Positions 54,007 to 63,381 of a stretch of DNA of 64,000 nt are shown one piece after another (within the stretch, counting starts at the first letter, position 1; the number at the start of each line of letters is the position of its first letter). The notes below the pieces were generated by a model. That model was not told where the DNA came from, ran no database searches, and saw nothing but the letters and a program-made list of their open reading frames with translations. Origin of the DNA: Candidatus Formimonas warabiya (lineage in GTDB: Bacteria > Bacillota > Dehalobacteriia > Dehalobacteriales > Dehalobacteriaceae). The translations under genes were made by a program, and so were the position numbers. Location of the stretch: contig NZ_CP017634.1 of the NCBI RefSeq assembly GCF_002777255.1, positions 4,104,903 through 4,168,902 on the forward strand. The letters run 5' to 3'.

Positions 54007-55455
54007 GTGAATTTTTTGGAGAGATATCAAAAGGATTTTGAGGAGTACAACCGGATGGAGCGGGATTTTATCGATGAGGAGAAAATCTGGGACCAGTTAA
54101 GGAAATGGGAAAACCCTAAGCCTGCCGATGTGCGCCGAGTCCTGGAGAAGGCGGAAAAGAAGGCTCGTCTGGAACCGGAGGAAACCGCTATCCTGATTCA
54201 GAATCAGGACCGGGAGACCATAGAAGAAATGTTTGCCCTGGCCAATAAGCTCAAAAGAGAGGTATACGGAGACCGCATCGTGTTTTTTGCCCCCCTCTAT
54301 ATCAGCAATAAATGTGCCAATAACTGCCGGTACTGCGGGTTTAGGGGGAGCAACCAGCAGATGGAAAGAAAAATGCTCTCGATGGAAGAAATAGAGGTAG
54401 AAATAAAGATTATGATTGGGGAAGGGCAAAAAAGAACCGTTCTGGTTTATGGAGAGTCTCCTGAAACGGATATTGACTTTATCTCTGAAAGTGTGCGTCA
54501 GGTCTATCGCACCAAAAGCGCCCATGGGGAAATCCGGCGGGCAAATATCAATTGCGCCCCTTTATCCAGGGAGGAATTGAGTGAGCTTAAAAAGGTAGGC
54601 ATCGGCACTTACCAGGTGTTTCAGGAAACTTATCACCGGGAGACCTATGCAAGAGTACACCCCCAAAATACCATTAAGGGAAATTTCCGCTGGCGTTTAT
54701 ATGCCCAGGACCGGGCCCAGGATGCCGGAATTGACGATGTGGCCATCGGGGCCTTATTCGGGCTTTATGACTGGCGTTTTGAGGTAATGGGCCTTTTATA
54801 CCACACTATCCACCTGGAGGAAACCTACCATGGCGTAGGCCCTCATACCATTTCCTTCCCCAGAATAGAACCGGCTTTAGGGACTCCCGACGCGGAGAAC
54901 CTGCCCTATGCCGTGAATAATGAGGATTTCAAAAAACTGGTCGCCATTCTGCGCCTGTCCGTACCCTACACGGGAATGATTCTAACGGCCCGGGAAAGAC
55001 CGGAGGTGCGGAGAGAGGTGATCCCGCTGGGCGTAACTCAAATTGACGGCGGAAGCCGGATCGGGGTGGGCGGCTATAAAACGTCCCAGGCGAATGAATT
55101 GCCCGACAAGGAACAGTTTCAGCTCGGGGACAGCCGTTCCTTGGATGATATCGTTTGTGAAACCTGCACCATGGACAGCCTGCCTTCCTTCTGTACCGCC
55201 TGCTACCGGGCAGGACGGACGGGGGAGAGTTTTATGGGGTTTGCCAAATCCAGCTTTGTGCATAATTTTTGTATGCCCAACGCCATTTTTACCTTCAAGG
55301 AATACCTGCTGGACTATGCTTCCCCGGGGACGAGGGTCGTGGGAGAAAGGGTGATTGAGGAATACCTGAGCAAGTTTGCCGGGGAAAAGGTGTACGGTGT
55401 GATTAAAGAAAACCTGGAGAAATTGGAACAGGGAGAACGGGACCTGTATATTTAG
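54007..55455 (+). CDS. hydG: [FeFe]-hydrogenase maturase HydG (radical SAM)
   Basis: About 482 residues. The radical-SAM cluster motif is NKCANNCRYCGFRG (Cx3Cx2C), and the C-terminal auxiliary cluster motif is CETCTMDSLPSFCTACYRAG. HydG cleaves tyrosine to make CO and cyanide ligands for the H-cluster. The start is uncertain: GTG 54007, TTG 54004 and GTG 53998 are all in frame behind AAAGGG. HydE follows after 19 bases; HydF and the hydrogenase itself are not in the window. Confidence 0.92.
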   Translation: MNFLERYQKDFEEYNRMERDFIDEEKIWDQLRKWENPKPADVRRVLEKAEKKARLEPEETAILIQNQDRETIEEMFALANKLKREVYGDRIVFFAPLYISNKCANNCRYCGFRGSNQQMERKMLSMEEIEVEIKIMIGEGQKRTVLVYGESPETDIDFISESVRQVYRTKSAHGEIRRANINCAPLSREELSELKKVGIGTYQVFQETYHRETYARVHPQNTIKGNFRWRLYAQDRAQDAGIDDVAIGALFGLYDWRFEVMGLLYHTIHLEETYHGVGPHTISFPRIEPALGTPDAENLPYAVNNEDFKKLVAILRLSVPYTGMILTARERPEVRREVIPLGVTQIDGGSRIGVGGYKTSQANELPDKEQFQLGDSRSLDDIVCETCTMDSLPSFCTACYRAGRTGESFMGFAKSSFVHNFCMPNAIFTFKEYLLDYASPGTRVVGERVIEEYLSKFAGEKVYGVIKENLEKLEQGERDLYI

Positions 55456-55474
55456 AGTAAGGAAGGTAGTGCTG

Positions 55475-56533
55475 ATGCGGATTTTGCGGGAATTGACCGA
55501 TCAACTGGTCCGGGACCACTGCTTATCGAAAGAAGAATTGCTTTATGTGCTGGACCATATGGATGAGGACTCCAGGGCCTATTTAACGGCCCAAGCCCAT
55601 GAAACCAGGGTTAGGTATTGCGGGAAAGGGGTCTATTTAAGGGGTTTAATTGAATTTACCAATTACTGCAAAAGGGACTGTCTCTACTGTGGTATTCGGG
55701 CATCAAACCAAAATGCGTGCCGGTACCGGTTGAGCGCCGATGAAATCATGGCCGTGTGCCGGAAGGGATATGATTTAGGCTACCGGACCTTTGTGCTGCA
55801 GGGGGGAGAAGATGTCTTTTTCACCGACGAAAGAATGGAGGAAATTATCACCAGGATCAAGGCCGGGTTCCCTTTATGCGCGGTGACCCTTTCCCTGGGG
55901 GAAAAACCCTTCGCATCTTATGAAAAATATTTTCAGGCCGGAGCGGACCGCTACCTGCTGCGCCATGAAACGGCTTCCCCAGCCCTGTATCGGCGTCTGC
56001 ATCCCCCGGGCATGCGCCTGGAACACAGGATCCAGTGTCTGAAAAACCTGAAGAAAATTGGCTACCAGGTGGGGGCAGGCTTTATGGTGGGGCTGCCCGG
56101 TCAGACCAATGCGGATTTTGTGGAGGACCTGTATTTTTTGCAGGAACTTCAGCCCCATATGATCGGTATCGGGCCTTTTATCCCCCACAAGGACACTCCT
56201 TTGGCGGGGGAAAAAGCCGGTACGGTGGAAGCTACTTTGGTGCTGCTGTCCCTGATCCGGCTGCTGCTTCCGGAAGTCCTTTTACCGGCCACCACCGCCC
56301 TGGGCACCATTGACCCTACGGGCCGGGAAAAAGGGTTAAAAGCCGGGGCCAATGTGGTGATGCCCAACCTGTCTCCCGGGGAGGTAAGGGAAAAATATGC
56401 CCTCTATGACGGAAAAATCTGTACCGGGGAAGAAGCTGCGGAATGTCTCCATTGTATCCAAAGCCGCATTGCCCGGGCCGGATTTTTAGCCGATATGTCC
56501 CGGGGAGATCACCCGTCCTGGGAAAGAAAATAA
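55475..56533 (+). CDS. hydE: [FeFe]-hydrogenase maturase HydE (radical SAM)
   Basis: A 352-residue radical-SAM protein with EFTNYCKRDCLYCGIR (Cx3Cx2C), the following SADEIMAVCRKGYDLGYRTFVLQGGED block, and the barrel end TTALGTIDPTGREKGLKAGANVVMPN typical of HydE. It acts on the H-cluster precursor during assembly. ATG 55475 has AAGGAAGG 8 bases upstream; GTG 55469 is an alternative. It is in an operon with hydG. Confidence 0.92.
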   Translation: MRILRELTDQLVRDHCLSKEELLYVLDHMDEDSRAYLTAQAHETRVRYCGKGVYLRGLIEFTNYCKRDCLYCGIRASNQNACRYRLSADEIMAVCRKGYDLGYRTFVLQGGEDVFFTDERMEEIITRIKAGFPLCAVTLSLGEKPFASYEKYFQAGADRYLLRHETASPALYRRLHPPGMRLEHRIQCLKNLKKIGYQVGAGFMVGLPGQTNADFVEDLYFLQELQPHMIGIGPFIPHKDTPLAGEKAGTVEATLVLLSLIRLLLPEVLLPATTALGTIDPTGREKGLKAGANVVMPNLSPGEVREKYALYDGKICTGEEAAECLHCIQSRIARAGFLADMSRGDHPSWERK

Positions 56534-56631
56534 AAAATGACCGGCCTCAGGAGAAACTTTTTATTGCTTTCACCGTCTAATGAAGTGTAGATCGATTTAC
56601 GGTACCTACTTGACGAAGGGAGCATGGAAAT

Positions 56632-57762
56632 ATGATGAAGAAAACGGTGAGTTTAGTAGCTGGCGTTGTTTTACTTCTCGCACTGATTTTTTCCTTGACC
56701 GCTTTTGCTAAACAGGACATAAAAATTAAGCTGGATCAGGAGACGATCTCTTTAGGGGAAGAGCCTTTCTTGGAGAAAGGTAGAGTGATGGTGCCTTTGA
56801 AAACTTTTGCCCAAGCCGTGGGGGCTGAAGTGAATTGGGACGCCAAGAGCAGTACCGTTTGGGTAAATAGGGACAAAATAAAGGTGGAGATCCCCCTGGG
56901 AAAAGACATTCTTTTGATCCATCGGCAGGATGATCTTACCGGTATCCCTGAGGAAAGGAAAATGGATGTACCGGCACAGATCGTGCAGGACACCGTCTTT
57001 ATTCCGGCAGGAACAGTGATCGCATGTTTCGGATGGGAAGCAACCTGGGAGGCAGAAAATCAGACTCTGGTGGTGAAAACTTCCCTCCCCTACGAAATTG
57101 TCGGAGCGGACGAGCTGAAAGAAAACCCGGCTCTTGCCGCCTGGTATGAAGAGAACCTGAAAAAAGCAGGCCTCCATTTTATCACCCAACAGGACAGTAC
57201 TTATGTGATCATCAGCGGGGGGGAGAAACCTACCGGAGGCTACAAAATGGTAGTGGAAAGTGTCACTCTGACCGCTCCCGGGAAAGCCTATATTTCTTCT
57301 CTGCTCTTGAAGCCGGCGCCGGACATGCTGGTGACCCAGGCGATTACCTATCCCCATGCTTTCATCAGGCTGAAAACAGATCAGATTCAGCGGGTGGATG
57401 GCCAAACCAAGGAAGACTTTGCCCGGAAAACCTTTGGTGAAATGGGATATGATCTTGGCGGGGAGGATGTCCAGTCTATTGCCGTGTATAATCTGGCCCA
57501 GGAAAAGATAAAGGAATATCCCAAAGAAGAATTTGCCCGGATCATCGACAACCTTAACAAAAGTACCCTGGATGACAATCCTTATATCGAAATGATCGCG
57601 GGAAATACGATCAAGATCCTTTTGGCGGATAATGCCAGCATCAGCCTGACCAGTTACGGTTCCCCCACCAATTATGTGGCAACCGTACAGGTAGGCGGTG
57701 CGTATGCAACTTATCACCTGGTTAATCCTGAAATAGCAGGTCTGCTGCTGGGGAAAAATTAG
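56632..57762 (+). CDS. Secreted protein: copper-amine-oxidase-N domain plus PrcB-like domain
   Basis: A 376-residue exported protein. A signal peptide (about 1-26) is followed by a copper amine oxidase N-terminal-type domain (about 30-155, with RVMVPLKTFAQAVGAEVNWD and FIPAGTVIACFGWEATWE), then a region with YVIISGGEKPTGGYKM that matches PrcB-type protease-complex domains, then a C-terminal unassigned part. The first module is a common wall- or surface-binding stalk in Clostridia and is not an oxidase. Function unknown. It has its own terminator. Confidence 0.8.
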   Translation: MMKKTVSLVAGVVLLLALIFSLTAFAKQDIKIKLDQETISLGEEPFLEKGRVMVPLKTFAQAVGAEVNWDAKSSTVWVNRDKIKVEIPLGKDILLIHRQDDLTGIPEERKMDVPAQIVQDTVFIPAGTVIACFGWEATWEAENQTLVVKTSLPYEIVGADELKENPALAAWYEENLKKAGLHFITQQDSTYVIISGGEKPTGGYKMVVESVTLTAPGKAYISSLLLKPAPDMLVTQAITYPHAFIRLKTDQIQRVDGQTKEDFARKTFGEMGYDLGGEDVQSIAVYNLAQEKIKEYPKEEFARIIDNLNKSTLDDNPYIEMIAGNTIKILLADNASISLTSYGSPTNYVATVQVGGAYATYHLVNPEIAGLLLGKN

Positions 57763-57806
57763 GCGTGACCCGGGAGCAAAGTAAAAGAAAAAAAGCAAGG
57801 TAAATG

Positions 57807-57836
57807 GGGATTCGGTTATTTACTGAATCCCTTTTT
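57807..57836 (+). terminator. Rho-independent terminator
   Basis: GGGATTCGGT (57807-57816) and ACTGAATCCC (57822-57831) form a 10-bp stem with one G-T pair, followed by five T. Confidence 0.88.
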
Positions 57837-58138
57837 AATTTAGGAAAAAAGTTTAGTTAGCTACCTGGTTCATTGGTTGGTAATAAAGGATAAATTATGA
57901 TAACGTCGAACACAGACCATAAAATCAATTTTATCTGATGTTTAGGGTGAATAATATAAAAAACATGCTCTTTTTGAGAAGGAAAAATCCTAAAATATGA
58001 AAAAAGTATATCATTTTTTAAGGCAATCCTGTTATGATAGAAAATGAAGGATCAATTCTCATGCTAGCCCGAGTCAGGGAAAATTGAATAGATATTAGGC
58101 TCAGATTGATCGTCACAAAATAGTTTGGAGGTATGGGT
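57837..58138. other. A/T-rich intergenic region
   Basis: About 300 bases before the next gene. A -10-like TATGAT (58033-58038) and a near 0A box (CGTCGAA, one mismatch, near 57905) occur, but neither has enough support to call. Confidence 0.3.
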
Positions 58139-58837
58139 ATGTTTATTGGACACTATGGGGTGGGTTTTGCCCTGAAAAAACTTGAAAAAAGGGTATCGCT
58201 GGGACTGCTTTTTTTACTGGTGATGCTGCCGGATATTCTATGGGATGTTTTTCTGCTTCTGGGTGTGGAAAAGGCAAATGTGATCGAAGGACCGATACGA
58301 ATAAATTCCCTGGCCCCGGTCTACACGCCCGTCTCCCACAGCCTGTTGTCAAATTTCATCTTAGCCGTACTGATTTGCTTTGCCTTTAAGGTCTTTAACA
58401 TCGTGAAATTTCCCGTGCGGGCAATGATATTTTTGATTGCCATCTTGTCTCATTTCTTTTTGGATTTTCTGGTTTCCCCACCTGAACTACCCCTCCTATT
58501 CAGCGGTATCAAAGTTGGCTTAGGATTGGGGGATCATGTGCTTCTCTCCTACCTGATAGAAGCAGGAATTTTTCTTTTGGGCATCTGCCTATATTTCTCC
58601 ACTATGAGGGAACTGAACACCGGGAAAACGATGGGGATCGGCATCCTGTCCCTGATTTTGTTGGGGCTTAACTTTTTCGCATTAACCGAAAAAATCTCCC
58701 TTCATGTCGATCTTTTTGCCGCTTTCCATCTGGCCCTGAATGCCGTTGTGATCGGGTTGGCCTTTTGGCTGGACACGGGAAAAACAGCCGCCTATGATTC
58801 CAGCCACCGGGTAAGCAGCGTGCGCAATATTGTTTAG
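58139..58837 (+). CDS. Multispanning membrane protein, DUF457/YdjM-like
   Basis: A 232-residue membrane protein with about six helices. The opening MFIGHYGVGFALKK, the MLPDILWD segment after the first helix, and HSLLSN with SHFFLDFL recall membrane metal-dependent hydrolases of the YdjM/DUF457 group, but the match is only partial. ATG 58139 has GGAGG 7 bases upstream; ATG 58133 lies too close to that site. Function unknown. Confidence 0.7.
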   Translation: MFIGHYGVGFALKKLEKRVSLGLLFLLVMLPDILWDVFLLLGVEKANVIEGPIRINSLAPVYTPVSHSLLSNFILAVLICFAFKVFNIVKFPVRAMIFLIAILSHFFLDFLVSPPELPLLFSGIKVGLGLGDHVLLSYLIEAGIFLLGICLYFSTMRELNTGKTMGIGILSLILLGLNFFALTEKISLHVDLFAAFHLALNAVVIGLAFWLDTGKTAAYDSSHRVSSVRNIV

Positions 58838-58945
58838 GCACTTCAAAGGGAAAACACCCTTTCCGCTTTTTTGGGGCAAAAATTTAGGGTGCTGATTTTC
58901 TGTACTTGGGCATATCTTATTTGTTGTGAAGGAGGGGCAAGAGAA

Positions 58946-59461
58946 ATGTACACGATCTTAATTATTCTGGGAGTCCAAATTATTTACGTATCTATGTTTA
59001 CCATCCGGATGATTTTGACGCTGAAAGGCAGATCTTATTCTGCGGCGGTGATCAGTATGGGAGAGATTTTTATCTATATGTCGGGATTGACACTGGTGCT
59101 GAATAGACTGGATAATCCCATAAATCTCTTGGCCTATTGTGTGGGCTACGGGTTGGGTATTTTAACAGGCACCTTTATTGAGGGAAAAATGGCCTTGGGA
59201 TATGTGATGGTGCAAATTATCACCAGCCGGGAGGATGCCGGTTTGGCGGAGCAACTGCGGGAGAACGGTTTCGGGGTAACCAGCTGGCTGGCAGAAGGGC
59301 GAGATGCGGACCGCCTGGTGCTGGAAGTGCTGGCCAAAAGAAAAAATGAACCCCACTTGTATAAAATGGTCGACTCTTTATGCCGCCCGGATGCTTTTGT
59401 GATTTCCCATGAGCCGAGGCATTTCCGCGGGGGATTCTGGATGCAAAAGGTAAGGTGTTAG
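58946..59461 (+). CDS. UPF0316/DUF2179-type membrane protein
   Basis: A 171-residue protein. Three N-terminal helices (VQIIYVSMFTIRMILTLKGR...) precede a soluble DUF2179-type domain (about 95-170, with GFGVTSWLAEGRD and RPDAFVISHEPRHFRGG). It matches the UPF0316 (YebE-like) family of unknown function. ATG 58946 has GAAGGAGGGG about 8 bases upstream; the frame extends upstream to 58871, but that part has no better start. Confidence 0.85.
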   Translation: MYTILIILGVQIIYVSMFTIRMILTLKGRSYSAAVISMGEIFIYMSGLTLVLNRLDNPINLLAYCVGYGLGILTGTFIEGKMALGYVMVQIITSREDAGLAEQLRENGFGVTSWLAEGRDADRLVLEVLAKRKNEPHLYKMVDSLCRPDAFVISHEPRHFRGGFWMQKVRC

Positions 59462-59554
59462 ATTTAGAGAAAAAAGATTTGGGCAGACGGTTAATGGTGC
59501 CTGTTCATGAGCAACCGGCATCAAAGGGTAGCAAAAGGATAGGGCTAAGATTGT

Positions 59555-59839
59555 TTAGGCATTGTTTTCATGTTTCGGGTGTTTCAGAACTGCTTCCACA
59601 GCTTTGGTCAGCTCCATCAGAACACTCACGGTGAATTGGGGCAAATCTAATGTTTTGGAAATGATTTCACCGTTTGTTCTCACCACATATTTGGGAGTCA
59701 GGGACTTTAATGCCAAAGCGGCGATATCGGCCAGGCAGGTGTCACATTTACAGGCGTGGGGATATTTCTTCATCACTTCCGGCAGCAATTCCCAAACATA
59801 GTCTTCCATGACATTTTTCACTTCTTTATGCCGCGCCAT
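59555..59839 (-). CDS. Late competence development protein ComFB family
   Basis: A 94-residue ComFB-like protein with the conserved NVMEDYVWELLPEVMKKYPHACKCDTCLADIAALALKSLTPKY-type layout (visible as CKCDTCLADIAALAL) and PKYVVR. The CxCDxC motif may bind metal. ComFB-type proteins occur in competence and motility clusters. AAGGGAG lies about 9 bases before the ATG. A SigH-type promoter lies about 30 bases upstream, so expression at the transition to stationary phase is likely. Confidence 0.88.
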   Translation of the reverse strand: MARHKEVKNVMEDYVWELLPEVMKKYPHACKCDTCLADIAALALKSLTPKYVVRTNGEIISKTLDLPQFTVSVLMELTKAVEAVLKHPKHENNA

Positions 59840-59871
59840 TTCACAACATCTCCCTTAAAAATGTTACTTAC

Positions 59872-59900
59872 AAATTCAACTTTTTCCCACTTATTCCTGC
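59872..59900 (-). promoter_or_regulatory. SigH-type promoter of the comFB-like gene
   Basis: GCAGGAATA-N11-GTTGAATTT on the minus strand, identical in both elements to the copy at 53680-53708. The predicted leader is about 25 bases. Confidence 0.75.
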
Positions 59901-59944
59901 AAAAACCGGGGGAAATCTAAAATTTTCAGAACCATTTGACCCCG

Positions 59945-60067
59945 TCATCCGGACAGAATCCCATGGGCATTCTTGTGCACCGCCGGCTCCGGTGCGTCCC
60001 AATGACCGAATCCGGGAAGATTTTGAAGAGGCGGCATGGGTTCTTTTTCCAAAGGGGACAGGGGCAT
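59945..60067 (-). CDS. Possible 40-residue small protein
   Basis: An open frame encoding MPLSPLEKEPMPPLQNLPGF and a further 20 residues lies between peptide deformylase and comFB on the same strand. No ribosome site is visible and no family is recognised, so it may be a chance frame. Confidence 0.2.
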   Translation of the reverse strand: MPLSPLEKEPMPPLQNLPGFGHWDAPEPAVHKNAHGILSG

Positions 60068-60085
60068 ACCGGTACTGAAGGTGGC

Positions 60086-60116
60086 CCGGCCCCCTGAAGT
60101 CGGCTCAGGGGGCCGG
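60086..60116. terminator. Strong hairpin after peptide deformylase
   Basis: CCGGCCCCCTGA (60086-60097) and TCAGGGGGCCGG (60105-60116) form a perfect 12-bp G/C-rich stem 5 bases past the def stop codon. No T tract follows on the minus strand, so it may stabilise the transcript end or act with Rho. Confidence 0.55.
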
Positions 60117-60121
60117 TGGGA

Positions 60122-60640
60122 TTACAAATTCTTTTTGGAAAACTGAATTACCTGAAGCACATCCAAGGGTTCCTCCGTCAGTTCATGGAAAAGCTTGCCG
60201 GCTGGTACATGGTCAATAAATAAAACGCCGTCCAGGTGTTCAATCTCATGCTGCAGGCAGACGGCAAGAAATCCCTTTGCTTCAAGGGTCCTTTCTTTCC
60301 CGGATCTGTCCAGGGTTTTTACCATCACATAATCTGCTCTTTTCACTTCCCCGACCAGCCCCGGCATGGATAAACAGGCTTCCTGACCGGTCTGTTCTCC
60401 GGACTTTTTGATAATTTGAGGATTGATTAATTCCGTTAAGCCGTCGCCGCAATCTAATACGGCCAGTCTTTTGGCGATTCCTACCTGGGGTGCGGCCAAT
60501 CCGGCCCGGTTTGGCCCTGCGTAAAGGGTATCGGCCAAATCATCAAGAAGCTTTAGCACCTGGGGGGTAATCTTTTTTATGGGTTGACAAATTTCACGGA
60601 GAATCGGGTCTCCTATTTTGATTATGCGCCGCCCTGCCAT
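60122..60640 (-). CDS. def: Peptide deformylase
   Basis: A 172-residue metalloenzyme that removes the formyl group from new proteins. The three motifs are complete: GLAAPQVG, EACLS and QHEIEHLDG (HExxH). EACLS replaces the commoner EGCLS, a known variation. It is monocistronic here, not beside fmt, so it may be a second copy. Confidence 0.93.
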   Translation of the reverse strand: MAGRRIIKIGDPILREICQPIKKITPQVLKLLDDLADTLYAGPNRAGLAAPQVGIAKRLAVLDCGDGLTELINPQIIKKSGEQTGQEACLSMPGLVGEVKRADYVMVKTLDRSGKERTLEAKGFLAVCLQHEIEHLDGVLFIDHVPAGKLFHELTEEPLDVLQVIQFSKKNL

Positions 60641-60759
60641 CTGAACCCACCTTCCCTTAATTCTTCAAATAAAAAAATCTATTTTAAGTATAAGAGTTTA
60701 TTCCCTAATTGTAAACTTATGGATTTTTTCCTTGATCCTTCATCACCCTTAAAATAACA

Positions 60760-60792
60760 ATGCCATCACCGTTCTTTCCCTGGTGATGGCAT
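60760..60792 (-). terminator. Rho-independent terminator of the chemotaxis receptor gene
   Basis: ATGCCATCACC (60760-60770) and GGTGATGGCAT (60782-60792) form a perfect 11-bp stem. On the minus strand it is followed by TGTTATTTT. Confidence 0.75.
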
Positions 60793-60819
60793 GAGAATTT
60801 TTCATGGTCCTAGAAGTCC

Positions 60820-62409
60820 CTAGATTTTAAATTGAGAAACAGACCTTTGCAGCATCTCAGCAATATTGGCAAGTTCTTGGGTAGAGCTGGCCACTTGCTG
60901 GATGGTGGAGGCTATTTGTTCATTGTTTGCCGATAGCTGCTGGGTTCCTTCACTTGTCTGTTTGGCGCCCAGTGAGATCTCTTCGATGAACTTAATATTG
61001 TGGTGAATGGCTTCAATGATATTTTCCAGAGCCGTTCCGGCCTCCGAGGCCAAATGTACCCCTTCATTTACATCTGCCGCACCCTGAGCAATGGCTTTCA
61101 TAGCCAGTTCAACCCCTGACTGAATTTGGGTAATAAGCTGGCCGATTTCTTTGGCTGCGGCTGCCGATTGTTCCGCAAGTTTCCGCACCTCTTCCGCCAC
61201 TACAGCGAAGCCTCGTCCGTGTTCCCCCGCTCTAGCCGCTTCAATTGCCGCATTTAGGGCCAAAAGATTGGTCTGATCGGCAATACCGGTAATGACGTTG
61301 GTGATATTTCCTACTTGTGCGGAGAGGCCGCCAAGGTTCTGAATGGAGCTATTTACCTGATCGGTGGACTGAGAAATGGCCGTGATTTTCTCGATGGTTT
61401 TTCCTACTATTTTGCCCCCCGACTCGGCCACTCCAATTACTTTATTGGACTCTGCAGCAGTTGCGGTGGCATTCTCCATACTATTATCCGCCATTGCAGC
61501 AACTTCGTTTGTGGTGCTTGCTGCTTCTTCCATGGTGGCGCTTACTTCTTCCGCAGAAGCGGCCAGCTCTTCGCTGTGGGCGGCCAGGGTCTGGGAATGG
61601 GCGGCAACATCGGCAATCAAATGCCGTAGTTGAGATGCCATGCCATTTAAGGACCGGGCCAGATCGCCCACTTCATCGGCGGATTTTACCTTAATTTCCT
61701 CCGTAAAATTACCCAGGGCAAACTGATTGGCGCCGTTCACCATGTTCAGAATGGGATTTTTTATGGACCGGGCCAGGAATATACTTAAGCCGATGCCCAG
61801 GATCATGGCCAAAATACTGATCAGGATGGCAACAAAAATTGCTTTGGAAACGTATTGTTTTGTCGCAGTGATGGATTGATCGAATTCCTTCGTGTCCAGG
61901 TCGACTAACTCTTGAAGACTCTCTGTCAGCTGATTTGTAATGGGTAATAGGGTACCGGCGATCTGGAGGACCTCTTTTTGGGCTTCTTGCATGCTTTGGA
62001 GATCGGGAGATGCAAGCTGAGTTTCAATGGCAGGAATCAGATCGTCCGTAATGCCTTTGTGATAGCTGTCTGTTGTGGCGATAAGCTTTTTAACCTCTGC
62101 TTTATGATCTGCTTCTGTGATATCCTGCAACTCCTGTTCCATTTCGAGCACGGTATTCATTTCTTTGTTGTAGGTATCCTTAAAAGTATCCTGTCCATAG
62201 GCCACATAACCGCGAATATTGGATACTGCGTTGTAAAAATGAACTTCGATATCTTTCTCAAGGGTAAGGCTTTCATTTGCCACGGTAATTGTCGCAATAT
62301 TTTTTTCCGTTGACTTTGACGAAAGGATAGAGTTTACACTGATGATACCCAATAATAGTAATATGAGGGAAAACCCTAACCATATTTTTACGCCGATTTT
62401 TAGCCTCAT
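60820..62409 (-). CDS. Methyl-accepting chemotaxis protein
   Basis: A 529-residue receptor. A membrane helix (about 8-28), a four-helix-bundle periplasmic-side sensor (about 30-185), a second helix (about 188-212), a HAMP domain (about 213-265) and a long cytoplasmic signalling coiled coil. The hairpin tip is [29 protein letters not shown] (visible as [20 protein letters not shown]). It binds CheA/CheW and controls motility in response to an unknown ligand. GGAGG lies before the ATG. Its 3' part is almost identical to the receptor at the window's right edge. Confidence 0.94.
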   Translation of the reverse strand: MRLKIGVKIWLGFSLILLLLGIISVNSILSSKSTEKNIATITVANESLTLEKDIEVHFYNAVSNIRGYVAYGQDTFKDTYNKEMNTVLEMEQELQDITEADHKAEVKKLIATTDSYHKGITDDLIPAIETQLASPDLQSMQEAQKEVLQIAGTLLPITNQLTESLQELVDLDTKEFDQSITATKQYVSKAIFVAILISILAMILGIGLSIFLARSIKNPILNMVNGANQFALGNFTEEIKVKSADEVGDLARSLNGMASQLRHLIADVAAHSQTLAAHSEELAASAEEVSATMEEAASTTNEVAAMADNSMENATATAAESNKVIGVAESGGKIVGKTIEKITAISQSTDQVNSSIQNLGGLSAQVGNITNVITGIADQTNLLALNAAIEAARAGEHGRGFAVVAEEVRKLAEQSAAAAKEIGQLITQIQSGVELAMKAIAQGAADVNEGVHLASEAGTALENIIEAIHHNIKFIEEISLGAKQTSEGTQQLSANNEQIASTIQQVASSTQELANIAEMLQRSVSQFKI

Positions 62410-62701
62410 TGTATCGCCTCCTATGCCATTTTAAGTTGCTGTTTTAAGTCTTAATCCATTATGATACCCTTGAGGACACTCACCTCCATCTGTTTACAAA
62501 TTAACCTGTATAAATTTGGATCCTGCTGGAATATTTTTCTTTATTTCGACACATTTAGACATTTTTCCTTCAATTTCGAACAAATATTCTTAATTTTGAC
62601 ATTCCCGATCGATAAAAATTAAACGTTTGGAAGGACTATCAAAAGGAAATTATGGTAAATTGCAGAAAATATAAGTAGGTTCACCGAGGAGGGATAGGGG
62701 A
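62410..62701. other. Intergenic region, receptor / flavodoxin-type gene
   Basis: About 290 bases, A/T-rich, between divergent genes. One exact Spo0A-box heptamer, TGTCGAA on the minus strand (62545-62551), precedes the receptor. No SigD promoter (TAAA-N15-GCCGATAA) could be supported. Confidence 0.35.
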
Positions 62702-63253
62702 ATGAACATTTTGGCGGTTCAAGGAAGCCCTAAAAGAAATGGCAATACAGCGGCTCTTTTGCATCATTTTCTCAAAGCAATGGAGGAAGATAAAAATGTG
62801 AAAATAGAACAGATCTACCTCGCCTCAAAAAATATTAAGCCGTGCATGGGGTGCGGGAAGTGCAAAAAAGCCTCTCAAGGGTGTGTGATGAAAGACGATA
62901 TGCGGGAGATTTACTCAAGTCTTTTGGCGGCAGATGTGCTTGTGCTGGCATCACCCATTTACTGGTTCAATGTGACTGCGCAGACCAAGCCTTTTTTGGA
63001 TAGGATTTATGGCCTTCCAGACTATGAAAATGTGTTACAAGGGAAAAAATTTGTCCTCTTAATGACTTATTTTGACCCGGACCCCAATATTGGAGCCCGA
63101 ATTACGACGGACATGATGAAAGAAGCCTGTGCTTACGTAAAGATGGATTTTGCCAAAGTCTTGGGAGTTTGTACCGGCACTGTTTCCGTACAGGAGAATT
63201 TTCCAGCTCAAGCAGAGGCCTATCATTTAGGAAAAGCTCTTTTGGAGGAGTGA
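62702..63253 (+). CDS. Flavodoxin-fold NAD(P)H-dependent reductase
   Basis: A 183-residue NADPH-dependent FMN reductase of the flavodoxin-like type. The FMN phosphate loop is VQGSPKRNGNTAALLHHF, a cysteine cluster (PCMGCGKCKKASQGC) follows at about 50, then SPIYWFNVTAQTKPFLDR for the FMN ring. The iron-sulfur-flavoprotein-like cysteines suggest it belongs to the multimeric flavodoxin WrbA/Isf group, which reduces quinones or metals. GAGGAGGG lies before its ATG. It is flanked by the two near-identical receptors. Confidence 0.88.
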   Translation: MNILAVQGSPKRNGNTAALLHHFLKAMEEDKNVKIEQIYLASKNIKPCMGCGKCKKASQGCVMKDDMREIYSSLLAADVLVLASPIYWFNVTAQTKPFLDRIYGLPDYENVLQGKKFVLLMTYFDPDPNIGARITTDMMKEACAYVKMDFAKVLGVCTGTVSVQENFPAQAEAYHLGKALLEE

Positions 63254-63267
63254 ATCCGGTAAGTACG

Positions 63268-63299
63268 GGGATAATAATAAAGTATCCCTATTTGTTTTT
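63268..63299 (+). terminator. Probable terminator after the reductase gene
   Basis: GGGATA (63268-63273) and TATCCC (63283-63288) pair, followed by TATTTGTTTTT. Confidence 0.5.
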
Positions 63300-63381
63300 G
63301 GGGAAGCTGTGATGATGGGGAATCGGGAATCATTATTAAAAAGCCTATTATGGAGTTGATCAAAAAGAGGCCTCTGGCCTA

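Noticed and set aside
56752..57798. 348-codon minus-strand frame opposite the copper-amine-oxidase-N gene
   Set aside because: The plus frame has a signal peptide, recognised domains and a terminator; the minus frame resembles no protein.
57898..57915. Spo0A box before the DUF457-like gene
   Set aside because: Reads CGTCGAA, one mismatch from the heptamer, with no supporting context.
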